Assembly: GCF_037176765.1 (NCBI RefSeq)
Contig: NC_090024.1
Location: forward strand, 155,185,278-155,249,277
DNA length: 64,000 nt
Source of the DNA: Anolis sagrei
Taxonomy: Eukaryota; Chordata; Lepidosauria; Squamata; Anolidae
Direction of reading: 5' to 3'
Shown: positions 35,085-51,800 of the stretch, in pieces
How positions within the stretch are numbered: the first letter of the stretch is position 1
Layout of the letters: each line of letters begins with the position of its first letter
Notes under the pieces: model-generated
Database searches by the model: none
Seen by the model: only the letters and a program-made list of their open reading frames with translations
Told to the model about the DNA's origin: nothing
Program-made: the position numbers and the translations under genes

Positions 35085-35290
35085 GCCAAGGAGAGCGCGC
35101 GAGACCTTTGAAGGGAAAGGTCTCAAACGGACGCCTCCGCTTCCTGCGCATGCGCGGAGGCTGCTTGGTGCCCGCCGCCTTCCCGCAAGCCCCGCCTCTC
35201 CCGGAGCTCGCTGAATTGGCGTGGAATTTCGAGAAACAGAAAAGAGAGAAGAGACCCAGCCACAGTTGCAGACCAACACTTCCGGGGTTT
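35085..35290 (-). promoter_or_regulatory. SPATA1: CpG-rich promoter candidate, probably SPATA1
   Basis: A locally CpG-dense block in AT-rich DNA. It has an NRF1-type palindrome TGCGCATGCGCG (35145-35156), an Sp1-type gccccgcctc (35189-35198) and an ETS-type acttccggg (35278-35286). It lies 4.4 kb upstream of SPATA1 coding exon 1 and 4.7 kb upstream of GNG5, which has its own CpG-rich start, so SPATA1 is the likely target. The first SPATA1 exon would then be non-coding and start here; I could not fix its donor. Confidence 0.55.
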
Positions 35291-35548
35291 TTTAGGAACT
35301 GCCCTTTGGGAAACCAGGAACTATTATTGAATAGGTTTCCAGTTAAAACTTCCATGTTTTTTATGTAACAAAATTTGAAACATTCTCTTTTCCTGGTTTG
35401 AAAGTGTTATTTCCTGTTTAATTGTGCGGTATTTACTTTGAAAGTTGTTCTACTCCAGAAACCTCGTTTTTGTGGCTGCCACATATTATATTGAATTGGT
35501 TGAGACTAGAGTGGTAAACAGAACTTTCAATCTAAACTGTTTTGATCT

Positions 35549-35877
35549 GGCTACCAGTATTAAAAAACTCTAAAATTACAACAGCTAAACAGCAGAGAGG
35601 AAACAACCAGGCACATCTTAACACCTCTCAACAGAACATTTTCCCAGGCTCAGCCAGGCCCTCAAATGCTAATGAAGGTGGTCAGCTGAAACATTCACAC
35701 CTAGCTTCAGCAGAGAGCTCTTTGCCCCACCCCAGTCATTCCACAGATATATAAACCCATTTTCCTATTTCCAACAGACCTCACTACCTCTGAGGATGCT
35801 TGCCATAGATGCAGGTGAAACGTCAGGAGAAATGCCTCTAGAACATGGCCCTATAGCCCGAAAAAACCTACAAGAAC
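35549..35877 (+). mobile_element. Penelope-like insertion with 12-bp target duplication
   Basis: The 329-bp insertion is flanked by perfect 12-bp copies ctgttttgatct (35537-35548 and 35878-35889). Its right part has the block shared with 17782-18014: tgaggatgcttgccatagat, gcaggtgaaacgtcaggaga, then gcccgaaaaaacctac. A nearby segment (36880-37218) resembles the coding part of lizard Penelope-like elements. It is 5' truncated and non-coding. Confidence 0.75.
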
Positions 35878-36386
35878 CTGTTTTGATCTTATTCTATTAT
35901 TTCAGATTATTATTCCTGCCTGGGAGAAAACCCATCTCCCTATCCTTCCCCTTGTTGACTTTTTGTTATATATGCGATTTAACACTTGGAAATACAGTGT
36001 GTGTGTGTGTGCTTAACAATATGACCTTAACTGTGCTGATATGGGTGCCATATCAGCACAATATTTTTATTTAGATGTATGTTTTTCAGAGCCTCACACA
36101 ATGACATCAACTTTCTACTGCATTATATTTTATATACCAAATAATAGTTGCAAGGAAACACTACTTACTCTAAAATAAGTGTGTTTAGGATTTCAGCTCA
36201 ATTATATAATGGATCTACCTTATAAGAGGGGGGCATATTTTAAAATAATGCCATCTTTTCAACCCCTTCAAATAGAAACAGAAAATAATAGCGCTTGTTC
36301 TTACTTTTTTTTTTTTTTTGCCATTTGTACTGCCCATATTAGTGGATTTGTGTGGTTTTAATAGCTGGTTTTAATGTACGAGGAGC

Positions 36387-36630
36387 AGCCTCCAGTGGCT
36401 CAATGAGTAACCCCTTGTGCCAGCAAGACTGAAGACCAACAGGTCGGAGGTTCGAATCCGAGGAGAGCGCAGATGAGCTCCCTCTGTCAGAGAGAAGCCA
36501 CCCACAAGGATGGTGAAAACATCAAAACATCCGGGTGTCCCCTGGGCAACGTCCTTGCAGACAACCAATTCTCTCACACCAGAAGTGACTTGCAGTTTCT
36601 CAAGTCGCTCCTGACACAAAAAAATAAATT
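36387..36630 (+). repeat. tRNA-derived SINE (type B), plus strand
   Basis: The head has an A-box-like agtggctcaatgagtaa and a B-box ggttcgaatcc; the body contains tgtcccctgggcaacgtcct and the end gtcgctcctgacac followed by an A-run. Same family as 37993-38258 (minus) and 49213-49468. Confidence 0.85.
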
Positions 36631-36769
36631 CATTAAAATTTCCCTGACCTATTTATCACAGGATGCTGAAACTGCATATGTGTAATGATATAATGTAATG
36701 TTTTAATAGGTTATGTTTACATTTTTAATGATTTTAAAGTGTGTGTATATTGTATTTGTTTGTTGTATA

Positions 36770-36870
36770 TATGGCATTGAATATTGCCAACTTGGAAGCC
36801 ACTCTGAGTCCCCTTTGGGGTGAGAGAGAGCAGGGTTAAATTATAGTAAATAAAATAAAATAATAATAAA
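36770..36870 (+). repeat. L2-type 3' tail
   Basis: gccactctgagtcccctttg, then gagagagagcagggttaaat and A/T-rich units. Confidence 0.6.
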
Positions 36871-36879
36871 TAGATGAGA

Positions 36880-37218
36880 TACTCACAGAAAAACTATAGC
36901 AAAACATGCTGCAGGATGTTCTGCAAAAACAAACCATCTACACTGGCCTTTACAGGCTAATGGATATTCCACAGCAGACATCAGAAGAGCTGCAAGACCA
37001 AGAACATGCCATGAGAGTAAAGAAAAAGATCTGCCCAGTGAAAAAGTGTTCTGACCATACATCAAGGGAACCACTGACCGCATAGGTAAGCTGATGAAGA
37101 AACCCAACCCGTCATGGGAACTCCTCTGATGAAGAAATCCAACCTACCAACGATCTACAGACCCACGAAGAAAATCAACAAATGCAATGATCACCAAAGG
37201 ACAAGAGGGATCCTCTAA
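36880..37218 (+). repeat. Penelope-like element, coding-region fragment
   Basis: The DNA matches, from memory, the end of the reverse-transcriptase/endonuclease gene of lizard Penelope-like elements: ctgcaggatgttctgcaaaa, gcaagaccaagaacatgcca, ggaaccactgaccgcatagg, ctacagacccacgaagaaaa, and ggacaagagggatcctct. It is an old, interrupted fragment, ending at a hAT-like repeat. Confidence 0.6.
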
Positions 37219-37760
37219 CCCGGTGGTTCTCGACCTTCCTAATCCCGCGCCCCCTTAATCCAGTTCCTCATGCTGTGGTGACCCCCAACTAAAAAAAAAT
37301 TAATTTTTTTACTGGTATGAATCATAATGTAAATCTCTTATATTGTATTTTCATTCACTGGACCAAATTTGGCACAAATGCCCGATACGCCCAAATTTAA
37401 ATATTGGTGTTGTGGGGATTGATTTTGTCATTTGGAGTTGTAGTTGCTGGGATTTATAGTTCACCTACTATCACAGAGCATTCTGAACACCAACAATGGA
37501 ACTGAACCAAACTTGGCACACAGAACTCCCAACAGAAATCACTGGAAGGGTTTGGTGGGCATTGACCTTGAGTTTTGGAGTTGTAGGTCACCTACATCCA
37601 GAGAGCACTTTAGATTCAAACGGTGATGGATCTGGGCCAAACTTGGCATGAATACTCAATATGCCCAAATGTGAACACTGGTGGAGTTTGGGGAAAATAG
37701 ACCTTGACATTTGGGGGTTGTAGTTGCTGGGATTTATAGTTCACCTACAATCACAGCAGG
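37219..37760 (+). repeat. hAT (Charlie-like) non-autonomous repeat
   Basis: It starts ccggtggttctcgaccttcc and gtggtgacccccaacta, the familiar hAT-type left end. Inside, tgtagttgctgggatttata occurs twice (about 37439 and 37719), with a related block near 37580, so the interior is made of diverged about 140-bp repeats. The right end is not found. Confidence 0.6.
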
Positions 37761-37992
37761 AGGAGGATTTGGTGGAGCATTCACTGTCTGTTTCCAAAAT
37801 GGAAGAGAAGGACAGGTGTAGAGTTTTATATTTTATTTCCACTAATAATCATAATTTTATTTCTTACATGCTTTTCCTCATGGCTCGAGGCAGGTTACAC
37901 AGCAATTAAAATACATAAACAAAGCAACACTACAACTCTAAAACGTATCTCCATAAATGTTTCATACCAAAACGTATCTCTATGAAATATTT

Positions 37993-38258
37993 ATGCAGTT
38001 GGACTTTTTTTTGTCCTGTCAGGAGCAAGTCGCTTCTGGTGTGAGAGAATTGGCCGTCTGCAAGGACGTTGCCCAGGGGACGCCTGGATGATTTGATGTT
38101 TTTATCATCCTTGTGAGAGGCTTCTCTCATGTCCCCGCATGAAGAGCTGGAGCTGATAGAGGGCGCTCATCCGCCTCTCCCTGGATTTGAACCTGCGACC
38201 TGTCGGTCTTCAGTCCTGCCGGCACAGGGGTTTAACCCACTGCGCCACTGGGGGCTCC
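37993..38258 (-). repeat. tRNA-derived SINE (type B), minus strand
   Basis: It reads from the 3' end (tcaggagcaagtcgcttctg) to the head (ggtttaacccactgcgccac), with a reversed B-box (ggatttgaacctgcgacct). Confidence 0.85.
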
Positions 38259-38542
38259 GTTATTGAGGACACAAAGCGGTTTACAGCATATCAACACACA
38301 ATATCAACAATAAAACATAAAATGCATGAGTTAAAACATACTAAAAACACATATATGGTCAAAACCAGCTTCCACCCCAAATAGTCGTAAACCTCAAACC
38401 TCAACTCATTCCTATGGCACATGTCTTAATTAAAGGCCTTCTTGAAAAGACATATTATAACAGAGATTAAATAAAATTCATGTTTATGTTTAAAGACTGG
38501 GTAGGCCTAGTTTACTTGCATCTGAGGAAGACTGAAGAGCGC

Positions 38543-38600
38543 ATCTATACTGCAGAATTAATGCAGTTTAACACCACAAGATGCCTTTGCATATTTTTAT
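38543..38600. repeat. MITE (M1 family) end fragment
   Basis: gcatctatactgcagaatta and tgcagtttaacaccac match one end of the palindromic MITE family at 55470 and 58850. Confidence 0.5.
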
Positions 38601-38618
38601 CTGTCATTATGGTTCTGG

Positions 38619-39580
38619 ACAGTCAGAACTGACCACGGAACAACAGACTGGTTCAAGATTGGGAAAGGCGTCCGGCAAGGCTGCATCCTCTCACCCAACC
38701 TTTTTAACTTGTATGCAGAACACATCATGCGATGTGCGGGGCTGGATGAATGCAAAGCTGGGGTGAAAATTGCTGGAAGAAACATTAACAACCTCAGATA
38801 TGCAGATGACACCACTCTGATGGCCGAAAGCGAGGAGGAGCTGAGGAGCCTTCTAATCAAGGTGAAAGAAGAAAGCGCAAAAGCCGGGTTGCAGCTAAAC
38901 ATCAAAAAAACCAAGATTATGGCAACAAGAACGATTGACAACTGGAAAATAGAGGGAGAAACCGTGGAGGCTGTGACAGACTTTGTATTTCTAGGTGCAA
39001 AGATTACTGCAGATGCAGACTGTGGCCAGGAAATCAGAAGACGCTTACTTCTTGGGAGGAGAGCAATGTCCAGTCTCGATAAAATAGTGAAGAGTAGAGA
39101 CATCAGACTGGCAACAAAGATCCGCCTAGTCAAAGCCATGGTATTCCCTGTAGTAACCTACGGATGTGAGAGCTGGACCTTAGGGAAGGCTGAGCGAAGG
39201 AAGATCGATGCTTTTGAGCTATGGTGCTGGAGGAAAGTGCTGAGAGTGCCTTGGACTGCGAGAAGATCCAACCAGTCCATCCTCCAGGAAATAAAGCCCG
39301 ACTGCTCACTGGAGGGAAAGATACTAGAGACAAAGTTGAAGTACTTTGGCCACATCATGAGGAGACAGGAAAGCCTAGAGAAGACAATTATGCTGGGGAA
39401 AGTGGAAGGCAAAAGGAAGAGGGGCCGACCAAGGGCAAGATGGATGGATGGCATCCTTGAAGTGACTGGACTGACCTTGAGGGAGCTGGGGGTGGTAACG
39501 GCCGACAGGGAGCTCTGGCGTGGGCTGGTCCATGAGGTCACGAAGAGTCGGAGACGACTGAACGAATGAACAACAACAAC
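38619..39580 (+). mobile_element. BovB (RTE-clade) LINE, 5' truncated, with open frame and 10-bp target duplication
   Basis: The insertion carries the C-terminal half of the BovB reverse transcriptase in one frame, open from its first base to the stop at 39567-39569 (316 codons). Visible are GVRQGCILSPNLFNLYAEHI, the catalytic RYADDTTLMAESEEELRSLL (YADD at 38799-38810) and the end KSRRRLNE. It ends in (AAC)n. Perfect 10-bp copies atggttctgg flank it (38609-38618 and 39581-39590). It lacks the endonuclease and the RT N-terminus, so it cannot move by itself. It closely resembles the copy at 60672. Confidence 0.93.
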
Positions 39581-39719
39581 ATGGTTCTGGAAATGATGTC
39601 TCCCAAGTTTCCTAATTGTATTTTGAGCACCACATTGCTGACAAACAACGGGGCTGTATCTCTTTATATCTGTCTATCTTCGACTTCCCTCATTTTTCGA
39701 TTAATTGTTTGGGGTTTTC

Positions 39720-39952
39720 CCTTAACTTCCGCCAAGGGAGCCCGCGAGCCAGCGCTGCGGGCAACTCTAACCGTTTCCCGCTCTATGGGCGAAAGAGTTT
39801 ACGAAGAGACCCGGAAACTGGGACAGAAAGTTTACGAGAAGTCGCTCCCACCCCGCCCCACCCCCACCCTCACCCTCCGAAAGCAACAGCCGGCGCGAGC
39901 CAAGTAGACACAGGCAGGCAGGCAGCCAGCGCGAGACCGGGAGAGGGGGACC
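39720..39952 (+). promoter_or_regulatory. GNG5: GNG5 CpG-rich promoter and 5' UTR
   Basis: CpG density rises sharply up to the GNG5 start. A GC-box run (caccccgccccaccccc, 39849-39865) lies about 100 bases before the ATG. No TATA box is seen at a suitable distance, which fits a broad CpG-island promoter of a ubiquitously expressed gene. Confidence 0.7.
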
Positions 39953-45429
<5,477 letters not shown>

Positions 45430-45737
45430 CTTTGTGAAATGTATGGCTACTTTTCATGGTAAGTTTCATTAGTTTCTCTAGGTTTAGTAGGACGAAGTCT
45501 TATTCAGGTAGATGTTTATAAAAATATTTTATCCTGTCATATATCCAAGGATCTCATGGCAATATATAATGCAAGAAATCGGAAGAATTTAAAACAATGT
45601 AAACATAATGATTAAAAGTATATTAAAAGTTAAATAAAATTTCTGTTAAATAAGGTACAGTAGGCCCTTATTATTAGCTAGAATTTGTTTCAGGTAATTT
45701 CTGTAGGTGCTGAAGTCCCATTATTTACAGTGGCATA

Positions 45738-45857
45738 TCCCTTAGATCAGGCATCCTCAAACTGCAGCCCTCCACCTATTTGAGCCTCCAACTCCCAGAA
45801 TTCCTGACCATTGAACAAGCTGGCTAGGGAGACCCAAACAGCTGGAGGCCTGCCTTA
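45738..45857. repeat. hAT-like dispersed repeat in the GNG5 3' UTR intron
   Basis: gatcaggcatcctcaaactg, cctccaactcccagaattcc and ccaaacagctggaggcct resemble a common amniote hAT-type repeat. Confidence 0.45.
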
Positions 45858-45974
45858 GATAAAATGCTAAAGTCTTAAGTTTGCTTTTGTGCTTTTTCTT
45901 AATATTTTAAAGGCATGGATGGTTGAACTTGAGGATATAGGTCACTTGCATTTTATACAAGACCAAGTTTCTCC

Positions 45975-46165
45975 TAGAAATCCAGTGTGGAATGGTATGA
46001 GCACTGGGCTAAGATTTGAGACCAGGGTTCAAAATCCCCACTCAGCCATGGAAACCCACTTTCAGTTTCAGAAAGAGCAGTGGTAATGCCCTCTGAACAA
46101 ATGTTTGCAAGAAAACATAGGTTTACTGTAAATTTGGGAAATAAAGGCACACAACAAGAAGGTTT
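45975..46165 (+). repeat. tRNA-derived SINE (type C), plus strand
   Basis: The head ccagtgtggaatggtatgag and a B-box-like gggttcaaaatccccactca are followed by the family body. It lies in the GNG5 3' UTR intron. Confidence 0.65.
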
Positions 46166-46587
46166 TACCTGTTACTGATCTGAGATCAGTAACAGTGTAA
46201 AACCGTTGTGAGGCTGGGGGCACATTAACTATTCTGGGACCTTGGGTGACTGCATCTCATTAAAGTCCTCAAATACTCTCTAGGAGACATATGGAGATTT
46301 TCACCTTGCTTTTGGAGCTCTGTACGTGTTTTGTCTTCAAGTTGACTTTTCAACTTCTGGCAGTATTGTGCAGTTAAGACAGCTTTTGCAGGCAAGAAAT
46401 ACTCAAGAGATGGTTTTGTCAGTTCCTTCTTATGAAATATTGGATAAACCCATGATGTGTATTCTCTTACCTATACATATACAGACAAAGGCTAGTTAAT
46501 CCTTTCTGTAAGAATTTGGAAGATTTCTTTAGTTATTCTTGTGATGTTAGTTCTGTCACTAACTTCTCTTTTTGTCTTGCTTTTCAG

Positions 46588-46825
46588 ACTTTCTTAAAAC
46601 TTTCCCTAACTATCTACTCATATGTCGAAGCAAAGCAAGGCGACTGGGGACATGTACTGAAAATTTGCATCATTGTGCCAATTTAGATCTAGGAATACTT
46701 TTACTGTTATCAAACTCTTACAATCTACCTCTCTAAACAAACTGTATGCTTGCTACAATAATTCTTTATCATGAGGGAATTGATTTTATATACAAGCAAT
46801 AAAGATTGCCTTAATAACTTTCAGT
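46588..46825 (+). other. GNG5: GNG5 non-coding 3' exon with poly(A) signal
   Basis: A strong donor (gtaagt at 45459) follows the stop codon by 29 bases, and a strong acceptor (tcttgcttttcag) ends at 46587. The exon contains actttcttaaaactttccct, as in mammalian GNG5 3' UTR from memory, and AATAAA at 46798-46803. Cleavage is expected near 46820. Confidence 0.78.
46798..46803 (+). terminator. GNG5: GNG5 poly(A) signal AATAAA
   Basis: Canonical hexamer in the last GNG5 exon, about 210 bases after its acceptor. Confidence 0.75.
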
Positions 46826-48470
46826 GCTAATGTAAAGTTTTACAAGATAGGTAGAGTGCCTGTTTTCACAATGATTTCCTCATACCTTTCTTACTTGCTC
46901 AAGGAAGGAAAATGCTGTAGTATAACATACTCATTTGGCTGTACCCATACCTTTAAATTTCCTTAATACAAAATAGTGTTTGGAACCAGACACCACATAC
47001 ATTTGTATCCACTATAAAACTATTTGCAATTTCAGATAATTGTAATACTCTCTTGAAGTGGGTAGCATTTCTTTCCAAGGTATATTAAGAAATTAATTTC
47101 TTCTTTCATGAGACAGCTGGCGCCAAACTCCATCCTTAAGTATGTTCTACCACACACTACTTATAAAACTAACAAGTCTGTGAAGAAATTTACTCAGTGG
47201 CCGCTTGAGTTGTTTTGAGAAAGCTGTCTATGGTTGGCATCCTGATGATTAATCTCGACTAGAGGAGACACATTCATGTGTAAATGATGAGACACTTAGG
47301 TAGAGCCGACTGGATAAATGAGTCCACTCTAATCAAGACCAATAACAGACTTTACACATATATGCAATTTGCATGTAAAAATGGATACAAAACAAATCTG
47401 ACCAATAGAAAATGTTAATTCATAATTCAATGTAGCAAACTTTATAAAAAATGATACTTCATATGTAATATTTAATAACTTGTGTAACTATTTAGGAAAT
47501 TTCTTTGTAATCAAAATACCAAATGAAATGTTCATGCATCATAGATCAAAGCAAAATGTGATGATTACTGGTTAAAGAACTTGTGTTGAGCATGATATTC
47601 ATATCTGAGCAAGGATCACATTGGTTTTAACTTAGAGACACATTCCCTTTTTAACATTACATATCTAATACAGGGCATTGATTCAGTTTGGAACATTTCT
47701 ATTTTAGTTATGACATGAAAGACATGCTATAGATATAAGACTTGGACTCATAGCTTCCTTGTTTAGTACAGTAAATGGGCAATGGTGGGAAGCACTGCCA
47801 TATCATTCATATACAGGTCAACCTTATGTATAATTTGAGTGCAGGTTTGGGTGCCATAATTATGGATTTTTATTTGGCCTGTGTGTGAGTTGAGGGTAAT
47901 TCCGCAGAGGGGAAAGCACCAATTCTGACTCAGGGATAGCAGCCTCTGATCACCACTGCCACTATTTTTTTGCTCTGACATTCAAAAAGGTCAGAAGCAG
48001 TGCCATGGCAGAGAATAGGAGGTCAGTATTTATTTTAGGTTCTCCTGGTATGCCTTTTGCTACTCATCAGAGCAGGGGATATTTTTGCCCCAGGGATAAG
48101 TTGACCTAAGTTTTTTGAGTTGATTCTTTGACTAAAACTTTGAGATGTATACATGAGTATATATGGTACAATCTATTTTCTCTTTTTATATATTAACACA
48201 GACATGTTTAAACCAAACATATTTCTTTATTCTTTCTTTGCTTTATAACATGGCAATCCTTAATTATTGAATGCAAGTCATAATATTCTGAAGTAGAAAA
48301 CCCCACCAGGGTAGAAACATTGGGTAAATGTTTGGTTTAGACAACTAATTCTGAGAAGCAACTCATAACATGTGATTTTTTGTTATAGCAAGTTTCTAGG
48401 TCTTAAAATACAATCTGCTTCTGATGAGAAATTACTTCCACAGAAAATTAAGTGATTATGAAACAGCATT
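46826..48470. other. GNG5-RPF1 convergent intergenic sequence
   Basis: AT-rich, with no recognised gene or bordered element. It separates two genes whose 3' ends face each other. Confidence 0.5.
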
Positions 48471-48488
48471 TTTTTTTAAAAAAAAGTT

Positions 48489-48494
48489 TTTAAT
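48489..48494 (-). terminator. RPF1: Candidate RPF1 poly(A) signal ATTAAA
   Basis: tttaat on the + strand reads ATTAAA on the minus strand, about 280 bases after the stop. A further AATAAA (minus) lies near 48226. Neither can be confirmed from sequence alone. Confidence 0.35.
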
Positions 48495-48596
48495 TTCATG
48501 AGTGGACAGCAGATAGAATTTCTCGTCATCACACGAAATGTTCTGCTCCTTGTAAATAAATAGAAACACAATTAGGAAGTTATTCAAGGCACTGAA

Positions 48597-48651
48597 GACA
48601 ATAAAAGTCTTATTAGAAGGAAATAAGGACAATAAAAGTCTTATTAGAAGG
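48597..48651. repeat. 31-bp period tandem duplication in the RPF1 3' UTR
   Basis: gacaataaaagtcttattag occurs at 48597 and 48628, with aagg following in both. Only two copies. Confidence 0.9.
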
Positions 48652-48770
48652 GAAAATGTCTTAGTGGAATTTTCTCCTTCAGACCAGGAGTTGCCAAAGA
48701 CAATATCCCAGTCCTTATGCTATTAATTCAGCAGAAAAAAGAAAAGCCGCAGTGTCTTCTTAATTTAGTC

Positions 48771-48812
48771 TTATAGATGGAATTTTCTTCGACTTGTGTC
48801 CATTTCACGGCG
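48771..48812 (-). CDS. RPF1: RPF1 exon 9 with stop
   Basis: [13 protein letters not shown] and TAA (48773-48771); the C-terminal tail is conserved with human. Confidence 0.97.
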   Translation of the reverse strand, partial: RREMDTSRRKFHL

Positions 48813-51800
48813 CTGAAAGATAAAGGATAAAATTTCCTAGAATTTGCTTATCAAATGTAGACATAACATTTTATTAGGGGGAAAAATAACTATTTGCCTC
48901 AGGACAACAGCTTACAAATACTTGTGAAGCATTTAGTTGCATTAGGCCTAATAAGAGGATTTCTCAGTATACATTTCTATGCCAGATTGAACTTTTTTTG
49001 ATGATCAATGGTCAGATTGATTTGGATTGTTTGTAGCAACTTCCTAGCTCTGATCACTTAAGCTTAGTCATACTACAGTGATTTTAAATCACCCTTTAGG
49101 TTATTGTCCAATTTGACCATTCCTCTTGATATAGAAAGAACTTCAAAGCTACTGTCAGAAACAAGTTCATTCATCAGTGTCATCATTGCAACTGATCAAC
49201 AGTCTTCAGTGACTGTTGCCCGGTGGTGCAATGGGTTAAACTCTTGTGCCAGCAGGACTGAAGATTGACAGGTCGGAGATCCGAATCTGGGGAGAGCACG
49301 GTTGAGCTCCCTGTCAGCTCCAGCTCCCCATGCAGGATAAGAGAGAAACCTCCCACAAGGTTGGTAAAACATCTGGGTATCCCTTGGGCAATGTCCTTGC
49401 AGATGGCAAATTATCTCACACCAGAAGTGACTTGCAGTTTCTCAAGTCACTCCTGACATGACGGAAAAAAGTGACAGTAAAGCAAAGCTTCAATCTCACC
49501 TATTTTGGGGGTATTCAGAAGCTCTAAATGTACTACTAGTACAAAAACCATCCCAACTCAGTGCTTCAGTCTGAGGGACTGCAAACTGGCCCTTGGCTTA
49601 AAATGTTTGAGGATCCCTGATCTACACTATTAATATTCCTTATTATATAGAATTAGGTAGTTCTGAGTAATTACTAAAACAATACCTTATGGATCCATTC
49701 ATATTCTCCAAACTTGGAATCAAATGTTCCTTTCTGAAGAGACCTTAATTTCAGGGTAAAACGTGGTCCCACTTCTTGAATTGCCACTTTCTTTTCATTT
49801 TTGAAGATATACCTTTAGAAGATAGTACTCAATATTAGCAAACTGGTACTACGCAATTATTTCCCACCCTAGTAACTAGAGTGTCTGAACTCACCTATGG
49901 AATCTGAAAAAGATGTAGTCACGCTGATTGTGAAATGTAGCCACTTGTCTTCCAATGAAGTGAGGGTCATGTGGGAAAAGAGATGCAAACATACGACCAA
50001 CTGAGTGGCCTAACCGTGTTGTAAAGTTGTTCAGAATAATTTCAGGTTGATGGTCTGTGGGAGCTTTCCCTTTTCGCTGAAAGAAGTGACACAAAACATT
50101 AATGTTATATCTAGCATAATTAAACAAGCAGGGTCAAGCCATGAAACTAAACTCACCTTAATTTCTTTACGGAGTCTAACACTACTCATCCTAAAATGAG
50201 CTGTTGGGCCTTCAGGCAAGTGACTTAACACAAGACCATCTATTCCAGGAGTTAAGATTCATAATAAATTGTGCACCATAGAATAAAATAGTGAAGAATA
50301 AAGCTTGTAGAACTTGACTAAAAGTGTTAACTTTTATTCCCGGTAAGCAGTACTAGAACTTGACTAAAAGTGTTAACTTTTATTCCCGGTAAGCAGTACT
50401 ATAGCCCAGAATAACTTCAACTCTCAAATATATCTGATATTAAAATTGCTCCAGGAAGTATCTCATCAGCAAAGGATACTAGGTATTTTGCGATCTTCAT
50501 TGATCACAATCATATCAGTGAAGTCTCTTGCGATACACTGTGGAATAACTTTTTTTAGAGCCAGCCCTCTTCGATAGTAAACATGCGAGTTTGGAATACA
50601 TGTTGACAACTGTTCACAGAACCTCACAGTCCTCTAAAAAAAGAAAGGGGAGGTTATGCAAAAATTAAGTAAGATTGTTTAAACAGAAATCAACACAACC
50701 TTAAAAATGCAATGCTATTATTTATTTGCATTATTTCTACCCCACTCATATCAGCCCGAAGGCGACTCAGAGCAGCTATGTATTGCTATGTATCACTACT
50801 CAGGTTATATGGACATTTCTATGTATCACATATTTAAGCATGGTTGGCAAACCTTTCGCAGGCCAGATTGATTCAGGTCATGCACACCAGGAATGGTATG
50901 CTAGTAATGTCACAGTGCCACATAACAAAGTAAATGAAGACACCCCATTGCTGCCATATGGCGCCCATCATGATTTTCTAGACATTATTCATCAATACAG
51001 AGCAATCAACTTTTTTACAAGTTTGAGTGCCTTAAAAAGTCTAAACACTATAAATAGAGTTTTTCAGGAAAGAGTCACAGGATTAGGATTAACCCTTTCC
51101 TGCAATGCCAGCACTGATAGTTGTCCATGCTGCAAGGGTACTTCGAAAGGCTTCTGTGGGCACCAATGAAAGGGTTAAAAAAATTCTGATACCATATGAG
51201 CAAGAATCTTTCCAACACAAAATGTGGAGGGCCAGATGTTGATTGTTCTACTTTAAACAGCAGATGGAAAATCTGATAGCAGAGACAAACATGTTCAACT
51301 CTGATAATTAAAGCCAGACAAACCAAAATCTCTGTCTTGCACAAGTAATTTGATTTGGTCAGATCCAAGAAAATGACAGAAATAAAAGCATGCATCACTT
51401 TATTGATATATTACATTGCTTTGCTGTGTTTATTTTTTTAAAAATTACTATGTTCTTAAAGTCTATGCTATTTTAGTTTAATAGTCTTTTTCTGCATAAG
51501 TCTGAACACATTTGGCCCCAACATGTGTTCAGTGAATATTTAAGCATAAATTTGGGGCAGCAATAATAGTTTTCTGTTGGTCTATTAAAAAATTATGTTT
51601 AAAACCATAGCTTTCCCCTTTAAAGGGATTTCAGCCAAATTTATTTACAAAATACTGTGAAATCAAAATCCAATAGATGCTCAAGGGTTATGCTCCTCAC
51701 ATTATATACAATCATAATGAAATGAACATTTTACAGTTTTGTTTTGTTTTAAATTGTGCGCTTACTCCACGGGGTCTGTCGGATGTTGTAATAAGAATCT

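Noticed and set aside
35005-35355. 116-codon minus-strand frame over the CpG block
   Set aside because: High GC lowers stop frequency; the sequence is arginine- and proline-rich without family similarity, and both strands are open there.
35790-35824. A complete, active hammerhead ribozyme
   Set aside because: Only the CTGANGA, one stem and GAAA are present; the cleavage site and the other helices could not be identified, so only a resemblance is reported.
36387-36470. tRNA gene-like A and B boxes
   Set aside because: The boxes belong to the head of a SINE family with several copies here; no cloverleaf of a functional tRNA is formed.
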